A stretch of 64,000 bases of DNA from WHSW01 sp033856255. Lineage in GTDB: Bacteria > Actinomycetota > Thermoleophilia > Solirubrobacterales > 70-9. The DNA lies in assembly GCA_033856255.1 (NCBI GenBank), contig JAWVFH010000002.1, positions 1 to 64,000 of the forward strand. The letters run 5' to 3'. Positions 1-8,541 of this stretch are shown here, in pieces. Within the stretch, counting starts at the first letter, position 1. Each line of letters starts with the position of its first letter. The notes below the pieces were generated by a model. It saw only the letters and a program-made list of their open reading frames with translations. It had not been told where the DNA came from and did no database searches. The translations under genes and the position numbers were made by a program.

Positions 1-1450
1 GGATCCGGACGCTGCGGGTGGCGCCCGCCTCGAAGTTCAGGGGGTTCTTGACCTCCAGCGCCCCGCCGGTGATCTGGAAGTCGTTGTTGTCCGTCGAGCC
101 GGCGCCGGAGACGAGCGTGTAGGTGAATGTCTGGGGGGGCAGGTCCTCATCGGTCGAGGACAGGTTGCCGACGTTGGTGCCCTGAGCCGTGTTCTCGGCC
201 ACCGAGTTGTTGGAGAGCGCGATGTCGCTCGGCGTGTCGTTGACGTCAGTGACGCTGATCGTGAACTGCTTCTCGGTGAACGCGTTGCCGCTGTCGGTCG
301 AGCGCAGCCGGACCGAGTAGCTGTTCTTGACCTCGAAGTTGAAGTCCGGCCCTGCCTTGAGCTGGTTGCCGCTGATCGTGAACGAGCCGTTGTCGGTCGC
401 GCCGACGCCGGAGACCTTGGTGTAGGTGAAGGTGTCGCCGGCATCGACGTCGGTGGTGGAAAGGTTGCCGATCGTCGCCCCGGCGCCCGAGTTCTCCGGG
501 ATCGAGTTGCTGGAGAGCTGGATGTCGGTCGGCTGCTCGTTGGCGTTCGTGATCGAGATCGGCACGGCCTTGGCGAATGTGCCGCCGTGGTTGTCGTCGG
601 TCTGGACCCGGATCGTGTAACTCGACTTGGTCTCGAAGTCGAACTGCGGCACCGTCCTGACCTGGTTGCCGACGATCGTGAAGTCGGCGTTGTCGTTGTC
701 ACCGGTGCCGGTGACCTCGGTGTAGTTGAACGTGTCGCCCGGGAGGTCCTGATCGGTGGTCGAGAGCGTGCCGACCGTGGTGTTCGTCGGCTGGTTCTCC
801 GGGATGCTCGAGGGCGATAGGGCGAGGTTCGTCGGAGCGTCGTTGACATCGCCGATCGTGATCGTGAACTGCTTCTCGAAGTTCTGGTTGGGGCTCCCGT
901 TGTCGGTCGTGCGGACGCGGATGTCGTAGGTGCCCTTCGTCTCCTTGTCGAACATCGCGTTGCTCTGCAGCTGGTTGCCCGCGATCTGGAAGGAGCCGTT
1001 GTCGGTCGAGCCGGTCCCGGCGACGAGGGTGTAGGTGAAGCTCTGCGCGGGGAGGTCCTGGTCGGTGGTCGAGAAGTTGCCGACCGCCGCGCCCGGCGCC
1101 TGGTTCTCGTTCACGCTCGCGTTGGAGAGCGCGACGTTTGTTGGCGCGTCGTTCGCGTCGGTGACGTTGATCGTCAGCTGCTTCTCGAAGGAGCCGCCAT
1201 GGCCGTCGTCGCTGCGGACCCGGACCGAGTAACTCGACTTGATCTCGAAGTCGAACGAGGCGCCGGTCTTCAGCGCCGCGCCGGAGATCGAGAACGATCC
1301 GTTGTCGGTCGAGCCGGCGCCTGAGACCAGCGAGTAGGTCTGCGTATCGGGCTCGGGATCGGTGCTCGTCAGGTTGCCGACGGTGGTCCCGCTGGGCTGG
1401 TTCTCGGCGACGCTCGCCGGCGAGAGGGCGATGTTGGTGGGCGGGTTGTC
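1..1450 (-). repeat. Tandem coding repeat, about 300 bp period
   Basis: Five consecutive cadherin-like units start near 1440, 1150, 850, 545 and 245 on the minus strand, so the spacing is close to 300 bp. Each opens with a variant of PTNVALS...S.NENQ and carries a TDNGSF-like core and a FE.K.SY strand. The units are diverged rather than identical. The array continues past the left edge. Confidence 0.8.
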
Positions 1451-2665
1451 GACGTAGAGCGATCGCGCCTGGCTGTTGCTCTGGTCGGTGCCGTCGCTGA
1501 CCCGGAAGGCGATCGAGCGGTTACCGCCCGTCCCGCCGACGGTCGAGCGGAACCCGACCGAGCGCAGCGCCGTCCGGTAGTCGGCCACCGGCGCCGAGCC
1601 GGTCAGCGTCAGCACGCCGGTGCCCGAGTTGTAGGTGCCGGTGATCCCGAGCTGGTCGGTGAACGTGAGCGCGTCGTGGGCGCTGTCGAGCCCGGCGCCG
1701 ATCGAGACCGTTGCGCCTTCTAGGTTCGAGTCGTCGACGTCGGCGAGGTCGAGCGCCGAGGTCAGGGTGCTGGCGGGTGAGCCGGTCAGGTGGTTGAGCT
1801 GCCCGGACTCGAGGCCCGAGACGACCGGCGCGTCGTTGACGCCGTTGACCGTCACGTCGACGGTAGCGGGGTCTGACTCGAGCGCGCCGTCGGTCGCCTT
1901 GTACGTGAAGGTGTCGTGTGCGCTCTGGGCGGCGCCCAGCGACTCGAACTGGTGATTGGGGTCGTAGGCGAGCGTTCCGTCGCCGTTGATCGCCACCGTG
2001 CCGTGCGTCCCCGTGGTCGCCACCGAGGCCACATGGAGCGGGTCACTGTCAGGGTCGGTGTCGTTGGCGAGGACCGAGATCGTCTTGGGGCTGTTCTCGT
2101 CGCTCGAATCGGAGTCGTTGACCGCAACCGGCGCCCGGTTTCGCTCGCCGACCGCGTGGCCTTCGCAGTTGGCGATGTCGTCGTGGCCGGCGCCGCCGGT
2201 GCAGCCATCGTCTCCGTGGCGGCCGTCGATGTTGTCGTTGCCGGCATCACCGAAGATCTGGTCGTCGTCCCTGCCGCCGCGCAGGTCGTCGTTCCCGTTC
2301 CCACCGAAGATCGTGTCCTCGCCGCCCCCGCCTCGCACCCTGTCGTTGCCGTCGCCTGCGTCGGTGCGGTCGCCCTCGCCGCGCAGGCAGATCAGGTCGT
2401 TGCCGCCACCCGCGTCGACGTCATCGGCGCCGCGGGCGGCGATGATCACGTCGGGACCGTCGGTGCCCTTCAGCAGGCCGTCGTTGGCGTCTGTGCCGAC
2501 GATCGTCGGGGTCCTGCCGAAGCAGGTCGTGCCGTCAGGGTCGATCGCCCGGTCGCCTCCGCCCCCCTGGAGGGCGATCGCCGTCCCGGCCGCGAGGATC
2601 GCGAGGAGTCCGGCGACGATCAGCAGCGAGGTAGAGCGGGCGGGAAAACGAAGATGGAGGGGCAA
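1..2665 (-). CDS. Large secreted RTX/cadherin-like repeat protein (C-terminus beyond window)
   Basis: The reading frame is open from the window edge to 2665, so at least 888 residues are present and the C-terminus is missing. From the N-terminus: a signal peptide or membrane anchor (about residues 1-33), glycine/aspartate repeats of the RTX calcium-binding type such as GGNGNDDL (about 50-140), a VCBS-like domain (motif VLANDTDPDSDPL, about 175-270), one less clear domain, then cadherin-like repeats of about 100 residues that open with NDAPTNVALS-type motifs and contain STDNGSF. I chose the TTG at 2665 because no ATG or GTG is in frame upstream and AAGGA lies 6 nt before it. Families of this build are calcium-dependent surface or secreted adhesins. 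The ligand is unknown. Confidence 0.8.
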   Translation of the reverse strand, partial: MPLHLRFPARSTSLLIVAGLLAILAAGTAIALQGGGGDRAIDPDGTTCFGRTPTIVGTDANDGLLKGTDGPDVIIAARGADDVDAGGGNDLICLRGEGDRTDAGDGNDRVRGGGGEDTIFGGNGNDDLRGGRDDDQIFGDAGNDNIDGRHGDDGCTGGAGHDDIANCEGHAVGERNRAPVAVNDSDSSDENSPKTISVLANDTDPDSDPLHVASVATTGTHGTVAINGDGTLAYDPNHQFESLGAAQSAHDTFTYKATDGALESDPATVDVTVNGVNDAPVVSGLESGQLNHLTGSPASTLTSALDLADVDDSNLEGATVSIGAGLDSAHDALTFTDQLGITGTYNSGTGVLTLTGSAPVADYRTALRSVGFRSTVGGTGGNRSIAFRVSDGTDQSNSQARSLYVDNPPTNIALSPASVAENQPSGTTVGNLTSTDPEPDTQTYSLVSGAGSTDNGSFSISGAALKTGASFDFEIKSSYSVRVRSDDGHGGSFEKQLTINVTDANDAPTNVALSNASVNENQAPGAAVGNFSTTDQDLPAQSFTYTLVAGTGSTDNGSFQIAGNQLQSNAMFDKETKGTYDIRVRTTDNGSPNQNFEKQFTITIGDVNDAPTNLALSPSSIPENQPTNTTVGTLSTTDQDLPGDTFNYTEVTGTGDNDNADFTIVGNQVRTVPQFDFETKSSYTIRVQTDDNHGGTFAKAVPISITNANEQPTDIQLSSNSIPENSGAGATIGNLSTTDVDAGDTFTYTKVSGVGATDNGSFTISGNQLKAGPDFNFEVKNSYSVRLRSTDSGNAFTEKQFTISVTDVNDTPSDIALSNNSVAENTAQGTNVGNLSSTDEDLPPQTFTYTLVSGAGSTDNNDFQITGGALEVKNPLNFEAGATRSVRI

Positions 2666-2856
2666 ATGCGTCCTTGCGTTCGTACGCGGATATTCCAGGT
2701 GGTGACCCCTTGCACGGATACTCTCACGCCGACCCCCTCTTGTCGAGGCTAGCGCGTGTCGTTTTGACCCGCGTCCGTAGAAGGCCGCAGACCGGGGCGG
2801 CTCTCGAGTTTCGGCGCCACGTTCATGCCGCCCCTCGAATCGGGCGATGAGGGGAT

Positions 2857-3915
2857 ATGGAGCCCAGGTACTCCTGGCTATGCCCGACCGCGCGCGACCG
2901 CGAGCGGTTCGTGGACATGCAGGATCGCCTCGAGTTCGCGCGCGTGGTCACGATCGTCGTCGGCGCGCTGATCGCGGTGACGCTGGCGCTCTCGACGAAT
3001 GGCGGCTGGGCGATCCTCGCGGCGATGATCGCGATGATCGCGATCGTCCTGATCGGAGGCTGGCGACTCGAGCGGCGACCGCGCCCCGAGCTCTGGGTCT
3101 TCTTCTCGACCGTGGTCAACATCCAGTTGATGCTCGCCCTCGGGGCCGTGCTGACCGGCGGTCTCGAGTCGTTGATTCTGATCAACATGCTCGCCGTCCC
3201 GGTGGTCATGGTTGGCGCGCGGTTCAGCAACCGCGGCCTCGCCGTCGGCGCGCCGGTCAGCGCCCTGCTGATCATCGCCACGACGCTTGGCGTCAACCCG
3301 GGCCTCGTCGCCGCTCATCCGGAGGCGCTCGCCGTCCCGCTCGCCCTCGTCCTCTGCAGCGCCGTCTACATCCGCCCGCTGGTCACCTCCGACGTTCGCC
3401 ACCGCGCCGACAGCACGCTCGATCAACTCACCGGCCTCCTCAACCGCCGCGGCCTCGAGCAGCGATTCGCGGAGGTCGCCGAGCAAGCCGCGCTCGCAGG
3501 GCACCCGGTCAGCGTCGTGGTCGCGGACATCGATCACTTCAAGCGCATCAACGACACCCACGGCCATCCGGTCGGTGACGCGGTGCTGCGCGACATCGCC
3601 GATGCGATGCGACGCAATCTGCGCACCTTCGAGCTGCTCTACCGGTTCGGCGGCGAAGAGTTCCTGCTCCTGCTCCCGGGCGCCAACGCCGACGACGCCG
3701 CCGCGGTCGCCGAGACCCTCCGGTGCGCGATCTTCGCGCTCCATCCCGAGGGCCTGCCGGTCGCCTGCTCCTTCGGGGTCGCGACGGCGGACGCCGACGA
3801 CGTCGTCTTCGGGTTGCTGATCAGGGCAGCCGACGCCGCGCTCTACGACGCGAAGCGATTCGGCCGCAACCGCGTCGAGCGAGGCGCCGCCGTCCTCACT
3901 CCGGTCGCCGCCTGA
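2857..3915 (+). CDS. Membrane-bound GGDEF diguanylate cyclase
   Basis: The protein has 352 residues. About six hydrophobic segments lie between residues 28 and 172, followed by a GGDEF domain (about 180-345) that begins with the usual DQLTGLLNRRG motif. The signature is GGEEF at 265-269, an active variant, so synthesis of cyclic di-GMP from two GTP is likely. The allosteric I-site, normally RxxD, reads R256-T-F-E259. No receiver, PAS or EAL domain is present, so the membrane part probably senses the signal. An ATG at 2917 is an alternative start. It sits alone between two RTX-type loci transcribed the other way. Confidence 0.88.
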   Translation: MEPRYSWLCPTARDRERFVDMQDRLEFARVVTIVVGALIAVTLALSTNGGWAILAAMIAMIAIVLIGGWRLERRPRPELWVFFSTVVNIQLMLALGAVLTGGLESLILINMLAVPVVMVGARFSNRGLAVGAPVSALLIIATTLGVNPGLVAAHPEALAVPLALVLCSAVYIRPLVTSDVRHRADSTLDQLTGLLNRRGLEQRFAEVAEQAALAGHPVSVVVADIDHFKRINDTHGHPVGDAVLRDIADAMRRNLRTFELLYRFGGEEFLLLLPGANADDAAAVAETLRCAIFALHPEGLPVACSFGVATADADDVVFGLLIRAADAALYDAKRFGRNRVERGAAVLTPVAA

Positions 3916-3964
3916 GGCCATGGCGGCTGGCAGCCGCACCGCTGACGATCACCCCGAGGTGCCT

Positions 3965-4720
3965 CTAGGCGTGCGGAACTTCCTCGCAGTTGCGGAGGAC
4001 CCTGTCGTGGCCGTCGGTCCGCGCCACGTCGTGGCCGGCCCCGCAATCGTCGAGGTCGCGCTCGCCGTTCGTGCTACGGAGGTCATCGTGGCCGGCGCCC
4101 CCGCTCAGCACATTCCGCCCGCCGCCGCGGTCGGTCAGGACGTCCGGACCGGCTCCGCCGAGGAGCCTGTCGTTGCCCGCGTCGCCCTGCAGCGCGTCAA
4201 GCCTCCGAGCCCGATCAGCGTCGCGGCGTGTGCCGACGCCGTGATCGAGTCGCCAAACGGCGTCCCCACCGCGCTCTCGAAACTCGCAACCGTTGCGTTA
4301 CCACTTCCCGTGAAGGTCCCCTGGTCGAGATCGATGAGCACCCCGTGGTGTAGGCCCGAAGGCGAGCGTGTCGTTGCCGCCGCCGCCGTCCATGCTCTGC
4401 ACCGCGCCCCCCGCGTTGTCCGCGAAGCTCACGGTGTCCGCGCCGCCCCCCAGCTCCATCTCAGCCACCGGGCCGTCGGCGCTCAGCGAGTCCGCGCCCG
4501 GCCCGGCTTTGAGCTCCCTCGCGCGGAGGGCCTCCACCGTCGTCGATCATGGTGATCGTCGCGGCATCGCGACGCTCGATGGAGTCGGCGGAGAACGAGT
4601 ACTGGTTACCGCTTGAGTCCTGGGCGTCGATGACGATGACCTCGTCGTCGCCCTGGATGTTGACGGGGCCGAGGACGTTGTCGAGACTCCCAGGCCCCGT
4701 CGTTGCCCCACGCCGATCTT
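3965..4720 (-). pseudogene. Frameshifted remnant of an RTX-type calcium-binding protein
   Basis: Four collinear pieces in shifting minus-strand frames read as one RTX-like protein. They are a piece with NIQGDDEVIVIDAQ (about 4530-4700), one with GGGADTVSF and GGGGNDTLAF (about 4345-4530), one with HGVLIDLDQG (about 4205-4345), and a terminal piece with GDAGNDRLLGGAGPD ending in the TAG at 3965-3967. Frame changes fall near 4525, 4345 and 4202. No start with a signal peptide exists upstream; homology stops just before the tRNA-like fragment at 4728. Neighbouring genes are intact, so this looks like real decay rather than poor sequence. The original function was probably secreted or surface calcium binding, as in the gene at 1-2665. 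Confidence 0.75.
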
Positions 4721-4727
4721 TATGCCG

Positions 4728-4751
4728 CAGCGACCTCTCGGGTGTGAAGCG
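4728..4751 (-). repeat. tRNA-Val(CAC) fragment, possible attachment-site copy
   Basis: This 24-nt stretch matches 8379-8402, inside the intact tRNA-Val, at 23 of 24 positions and in the same orientation. It covers the 3' part of the anticodon stem-loop, the variable loop and the first T-stem bases. The mismatch is at 4741. Similarity ends sharply on both sides. The broken RTX gene ends at its left. It may be the outer att copy of an element inserted at the tRNA, or the last piece of a decayed second tRNA-Val gene. Confidence 0.55.
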
Positions 4752-4922
4752 GTGAGCGTTCAGCCGCCGTGGGCGTAGATTCACGCGGCTGGATGCCCTC
4801 GGATATGCGGCGATGTACGCCGATTTGGGCACCGGAAGCAGGCGCGTGCCCCCCCGACGGCTCGAAGGCGGGAATCCGGGTGGTTGCGTTCCCTCCAGTC
4901 GAGGTGAGAGGGTGGTCCTCGC

Positions 4923-6689
4923 GTGACCGAGTGCCAGAACTGCCACCACCAGGTTCCCGCCGGCTCCTATTGCGTCCGGTGCGGCGCCCCTCTCGGTCGC
5001 GCCGCTGGAACGGGCGCGAGTTTTCCCGCAGCTCCGCACCAGCGCCTCGTCCTGCCGGAGCCGACCGCCAGCCTCTTCCCCCAGCTTCCGCGAGTCGACA
5101 TGTTCGACTACCGGGTTGCCTTGCTCGCAGGGCTGGCGATTGTCGTCGCGCTAGGGATCGCGGGCCTCTTTCCCGTGGCGGTCGTGGCCGCCGCCTTGAT
5201 GATTCCGCTCGTCACCGTTGTCTACTTCTACGACGTCGACGTATATGAGAGGGAGCCGGCGCTCGTCACGGCGTTCACGCTGATCTGGGGGGCGGCTGCC
5301 GGCATCGGCTTCGGCCTGCTGGCAAACGCGGCCACCCCGAGCGAGATCGGCGTGGCCCAGACGCACGAGGCGAACGCGCTCCTGACCGTGGTCGGCCTTC
5401 CGCTGCTCGCTCTTGCCCTCGCGATCCTGGGGCCGGTGCTCGTCCTTTTTCCATACCGCCGCTTCAACGACGTTCTGGATGGCGCCGCCTTCGGAGCCGC
5501 GTCGGCGGCTGCGCTCGCGGGGGCGGCGGCCTGTGTCTACGGCATTCATCTCCTCGGGGACGGGATGAGTCCGGGGGGCGAGGTCCTCCCATGGGTGATC
5601 CGGCTCACCTCGAGCGCCATTGCCCTGCCGGTCGTGAGCCTGGCCGCGACCGGGGCGGCGACGGGAGCGATCTGGCTGCGATTCCGCGCTTCGGCCGCCG
5701 AGCGCGGCGCCCTCGGGCCGCTCGGGAGCCCACCGGTGGCGATCGGCCTCGCCGGCCTGCTCCTCGTGGCGGCCGCGGCGGGGCAGCACTGGCTACCGGT
5801 CGGCGTCTGGCTGGCGACCCTCGTGGTCATCGGCGTCGCGGCCCTCGTCTGGCTGCGGCTCGTACTGAGGGCGGGGCTGCTCGGCGAGGCTTCCGAGCGG
5901 GAGATCGGCCCCGCGATTCGGTGCACGAACTGCGGAGAACAGACCAGGCAACACACCTTCTGCGCGGTATGCGGTGTCGCGCTCAAGGCGTTGCCGAAGG
6001 GTCCCAGCGAGGAAGGGGGCGGACGCGTACCCGGAGAGTCGCGCCTCAGCCGCCGCTGGCGACTGCTCGGCCTCATGGTTGCGTTCGGTTCCCTGCTCGC
6101 CGCGACCGCGGTGATCGTCGATGCGGCAGCGCCGCCGGGACTGACCCCCGCTTGCCCGACCGGCCCCCTGCAGTGCGGCAACCCGCCCTCGCTTCCGCTG
6201 CCCGTTGGAAGCGAGGTGTCGTGGCGGAGCCCAGAGTTGGGCTTCGGCCTCGGGTACGCCGTAAATCAGTGGACCGTCGAGCAGCAGGACAGCACCGGCA
6301 TCCAGCTGTCGAGCAGTGCCGGGCCCTTGCAGATCGTGGTCCGCGGAAGCTCGGCGCCCGGCGAGACGGCAGAACAGCTCGTCGCGGACCGGGTTTCCAG
6401 TATCGGCACGCGCCTGCTCGGGCTGACCCTGGACCCCGATCCCGCGGATGCGATCGACAACCCCCTCGTCGGCCATCGGCCCGGGGCGGGGGACGCATAC
6501 GTCGGCGCGGTCGACACCCCCCAGGGCGTGCAAGATCAGCTCTTCGTCGTCGTGCTGGCGGCGATCCATCGGGGGGTCGGCGTTGTGGTCACCATCGTCA
6601 CCGACGAGAGCGATCCGAACGCTCGCGCGCGGCTGTATTCGCTCGCTGACCCAGTCATCAACTCCGTCGACTGGGACGGCGGACCATGA
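4923..6689 (+). CDS. Zinc-ribbon membrane protein with PrsW-like core
   Basis: The protein has 588 residues. An N-terminal zinc ribbon (CQNC ... CVRC, residues 4-21) precedes eight or more membrane segments (about 60-330), a second zinc ribbon (CTNC ... CAVC, about 335-355), another membrane segment (about 380-402) and a C-terminal outside domain of about 180 residues. The YEREP motif and the FNDVLDGAAFG stretch resemble the PrsW intramembrane protease family. However, I do not see the paired glutamates that PrsW needs, so proteolysis is doubtful. The GTG start has a GAGAGGGTGG ribosome site. Its stop overlaps the next gene (ATGA), which implies co-translation with the sedolisin. Confidence 0.75.
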   Translation: MTECQNCHHQVPAGSYCVRCGAPLGRAAGTGASFPAAPHQRLVLPEPTASLFPQLPRVDMFDYRVALLAGLAIVVALGIAGLFPVAVVAAALMIPLVTVVYFYDVDVYEREPALVTAFTLIWGAAAGIGFGLLANAATPSEIGVAQTHEANALLTVVGLPLLALALAILGPVLVLFPYRRFNDVLDGAAFGAASAAALAGAAACVYGIHLLGDGMSPGGEVLPWVIRLTSSAIALPVVSLAATGAATGAIWLRFRASAAERGALGPLGSPPVAIGLAGLLLVAAAAGQHWLPVGVWLATLVVIGVAALVWLRLVLRAGLLGEASEREIGPAIRCTNCGEQTRQHTFCAVCGVALKALPKGPSEEGGGRVPGESRLSRRWRLLGLMVAFGSLLAATAVIVDAAAPPGLTPACPTGPLQCGNPPSLPLPVGSEVSWRSPELGFGLGYAVNQWTVEQQDSTGIQLSSSAGPLQIVVRGSSAPGETAEQLVADRVSSIGTRLLGLTLDPDPADAIDNPLVGHRPGAGDAYVGAVDTPQGVQDQLFVVVLAAIHRGVGVVVTIVTDESDPNARARLYSLADPVINSVDWDGGP

Positions 6690-8347
6690 CGCGGCTCCGA
6701 TTCGTGCTCCTCGTAGTGGGATTGGCGCTCGTGGGCGGGCTCGCCGCCAACGCGCCGGCCCCGACGCCGGTGGACCATCACGCGCGGGTGCTCGGCCCGA
6801 CTGACCCCGCACGCCGGATCCCGGTCTCCCTGGTGTTGCGCTGGGGCCACCGGTCCGCCCTGCATCGGTTCCTCGCCGCGACCGAGCGTTCTGATTCCGC
6901 AGCCAGCCAGCGGACCATGACACCTCGCCAGTTCGGGGCTCGCTTCGGACTCTCCGATCGGCGCGTCGCACGAGTGCGCGCAGCTTTGGCCGCTCACGGC
7001 CTGCATGTCGGGCAGCTGTATCCCCAGCGGACAGCGCTTCGGGTCCGCGGCTCGGCGGCCGCGGTGGAGCGGGTGTTCGCCACCCGGCTCGAGGAGCGCG
7101 TCGACCGTCAGGGGCAGCGTGGCCGAGTCCCGGTGCGCCCGCCGCGCATCCCAGCGTGGCTTCATGAGGACGTGGTTGCCGTGACGGGCCTCGACACGAG
7201 GCCTCGGCTGCGGCCGGCGGCCAACTCCACCGCTGAGGTCGGCCATGGATTCAGCGCGAACGACCTCGCCCGCATCTACGACATGGCGCCCTTGCGCGAC
7301 CGGGGGATCCTCGGGCAGGGGGAGACGGTGGGCGTGGTTTCCCTCTATTCGCACGACCCAAGCGACGTGGCCCGCTACGAGTCCGAGGTGGGGGCCAGCG
7401 GGCCTCCGGTCCAGACGATCCTGCTCGGCGGCGGCGCCGTCCCAGCACCCAGCCGCCAGCTCGCCGTGAACAACGAGATGGAGGTCGACCTCGATCTCGA
7501 CGTCATCCGAGGGCTGGCACCTGGCGCCCAGGTCCTCAACTACGAAGCGCCGAACGGCCCGTTCGACCCTGCCAACGTGATCAACCGAATCGTCAAGGAC
7601 AACCGGGCCCGGATCATCAGCGACTCGTGGGGCGTGTGCGAGCTCGCCTTTCACCGTGGAGAGTTGACGGCGGAGCAGCATGCGCTCGAAGCGGCGGTCG
7701 GCTCGGGTATCACGGTCTTTGCGGCGAGCGGTGACGCCGGCGCCTATGACTGCAAGCTCAAGGACCCGAGCGCCCCCCCCATCCTCAGCGTGGACTGGCC
7801 GGCCGCCAGCCCGTCGGTGATTGGCGTGGGCGGGACCACGCTCAGCGTGTCGGAGGGTCCGCAGTACCTGTCGGAGGCCGGATGGGAGGATTCGGTTCAG
7901 GGTATCGGGGGCGGAGGAGGGCTCTCGCAGCGCTGGGCAATCCCCGCGTACCAGGAGGGGCGTGGCGTCGACAACCACGACTCGAACGGCGCCCGGCAGG
8001 TGCCCGACGTCGCCGGCCCCTCGGATCCGAGCAGCGGGGTGTTCATCGTCCAAGGCGGCAAGATTCGCGGGCCGATCGGGGGAACGAGCGCGGCAGCACC
8101 GTTCTGGGCCGCGTCCATGGCCCTGATTCGGCAGGACGCCGCAGGGCAGGGTGTGCGCTTCCCAACGTCCCTGGCACCGCTGCTCTACCGCATCGCCGCG
8201 CAGCCTGGGAGCCATGCCTTCCATGACGTCTTGGTGGGCGGCAATCTCCATTACCGGGCGACCCGCGGATGGGACTACTCGACGGGCCTCGGCTCGCCCG
8301 ACGTGGCGGCGCTGGACGCCGCCATCATCCGCGCGCAGGGCGGGTAA
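6686..8347 (+). CDS. Secreted sedolisin-family (S53) serine-carboxyl protease with propeptide
   Basis: The protein has 553 residues. A signal peptide (about 1-22) is followed by a pro-kumamolisin activation domain (about 40-165) and the S53 catalytic domain. Motifs in order are EVDLDLDVI (Glu and Asp of the triad), SDSWG (oxyanion-hole Asp), and GGTSAAAP with the catalytic serine. The C-terminal GWDYSTGLGSPD stretch is typical of the family calcium site. The family are acid endopeptidases that act outside the cell after removal of the propeptide. It overlaps the preceding PrsW-like gene by 4 nt and ends 10 nt before the convergent tRNA. Confidence 0.93.
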   Translation: MTRLRFVLLVVGLALVGGLAANAPAPTPVDHHARVLGPTDPARRIPVSLVLRWGHRSALHRFLAATERSDSAASQRTMTPRQFGARFGLSDRRVARVRAALAAHGLHVGQLYPQRTALRVRGSAAAVERVFATRLEERVDRQGQRGRVPVRPPRIPAWLHEDVVAVTGLDTRPRLRPAANSTAEVGHGFSANDLARIYDMAPLRDRGILGQGETVGVVSLYSHDPSDVARYESEVGASGPPVQTILLGGGAVPAPSRQLAVNNEMEVDLDLDVIRGLAPGAQVLNYEAPNGPFDPANVINRIVKDNRARIISDSWGVCELAFHRGELTAEQHALEAAVGSGITVFAASGDAGAYDCKLKDPSAPPILSVDWPAASPSVIGVGGTTLSVSEGPQYLSEAGWEDSVQGIGGGGGLSQRWAIPAYQEGRGVDNHDSNGARQVPDVAGPSDPSSGVFIVQGGKIRGPIGGTSAAAPFWAASMALIRQDAAGQGVRFPTSLAPLLYRIAAQPGSHAFHDVLVGGNLHYRATRGWDYSTGLGSPDVAALDAAIIRAQGG

Positions 8348-8357
8348 TTGCAACCGA

Positions 8358-8429
8358 TGGGCGCGGCTGGTTTCGAACCAGCGACCTCTCGCGTGTGAAG
8401 CGAGCGCTCTCCCACTGAGCTACGCGCCC
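8358..8429 (-). tRNA. tRNA-Val, anticodon CAC
   Basis: The 72-nt cloverleaf folds without mismatch in its main stems: acceptor GGGCGCG/CGCGCCC, D-stem GCTC/GAGC, anticodon stem CTCGC/GCGAG with loop TTCACAC, T-stem GCTGG/CCAGC with loop TTCGAAA. The anticodon CAC reads GUG valine codons. CCA is not encoded. Its 3' end faces the sedolisin stop codon, and a 24-nt copy of its middle lies at 4728. Confidence 0.97.
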
Positions 8430-8439
8430 GAGGGCGGGC

Positions 8440-8445
8440 ATTGTA
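8440..8445 (-). promoter_or_regulatory. Probable -10 box of the tRNA-Val promoter
   Basis: TACAAT (five of six matches to TATAAT) lies on the minus strand 10 nt before the mature tRNA 5' end, which gives a leader of a few bases. No clear -35 box is visible. Confidence 0.45.
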
Positions 8446-8541
8446 GATCCGGCCCGCCAGTCCAGCGGATATCGTGCGCCGGTCGCAGAGCCCGAGGAGA
8501 AGGCAAAGGGGGAGAGGAAGCGCAACGACCTGAGGGTCGGC

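Noticed and set aside
1..6. BamHI site at the first base, suggesting a clone boundary
   Set aside because: GGATCC is common in such GC-rich DNA and the open frame runs through it normally. No vector sequence is seen.
4135..4537. Two short separate minus-strand genes with acidic Gly-rich products
   Set aside because: They are successive fragments of one frameshifted RTX gene, not independent genes.
8440..8541. A protein start upstream of 8542 with the lysine-rich leader
   Set aside because: No ATG, GTG or TTG is in frame there, so the GTG at 8542 was kept, although the leader could be real if a rare start is used.
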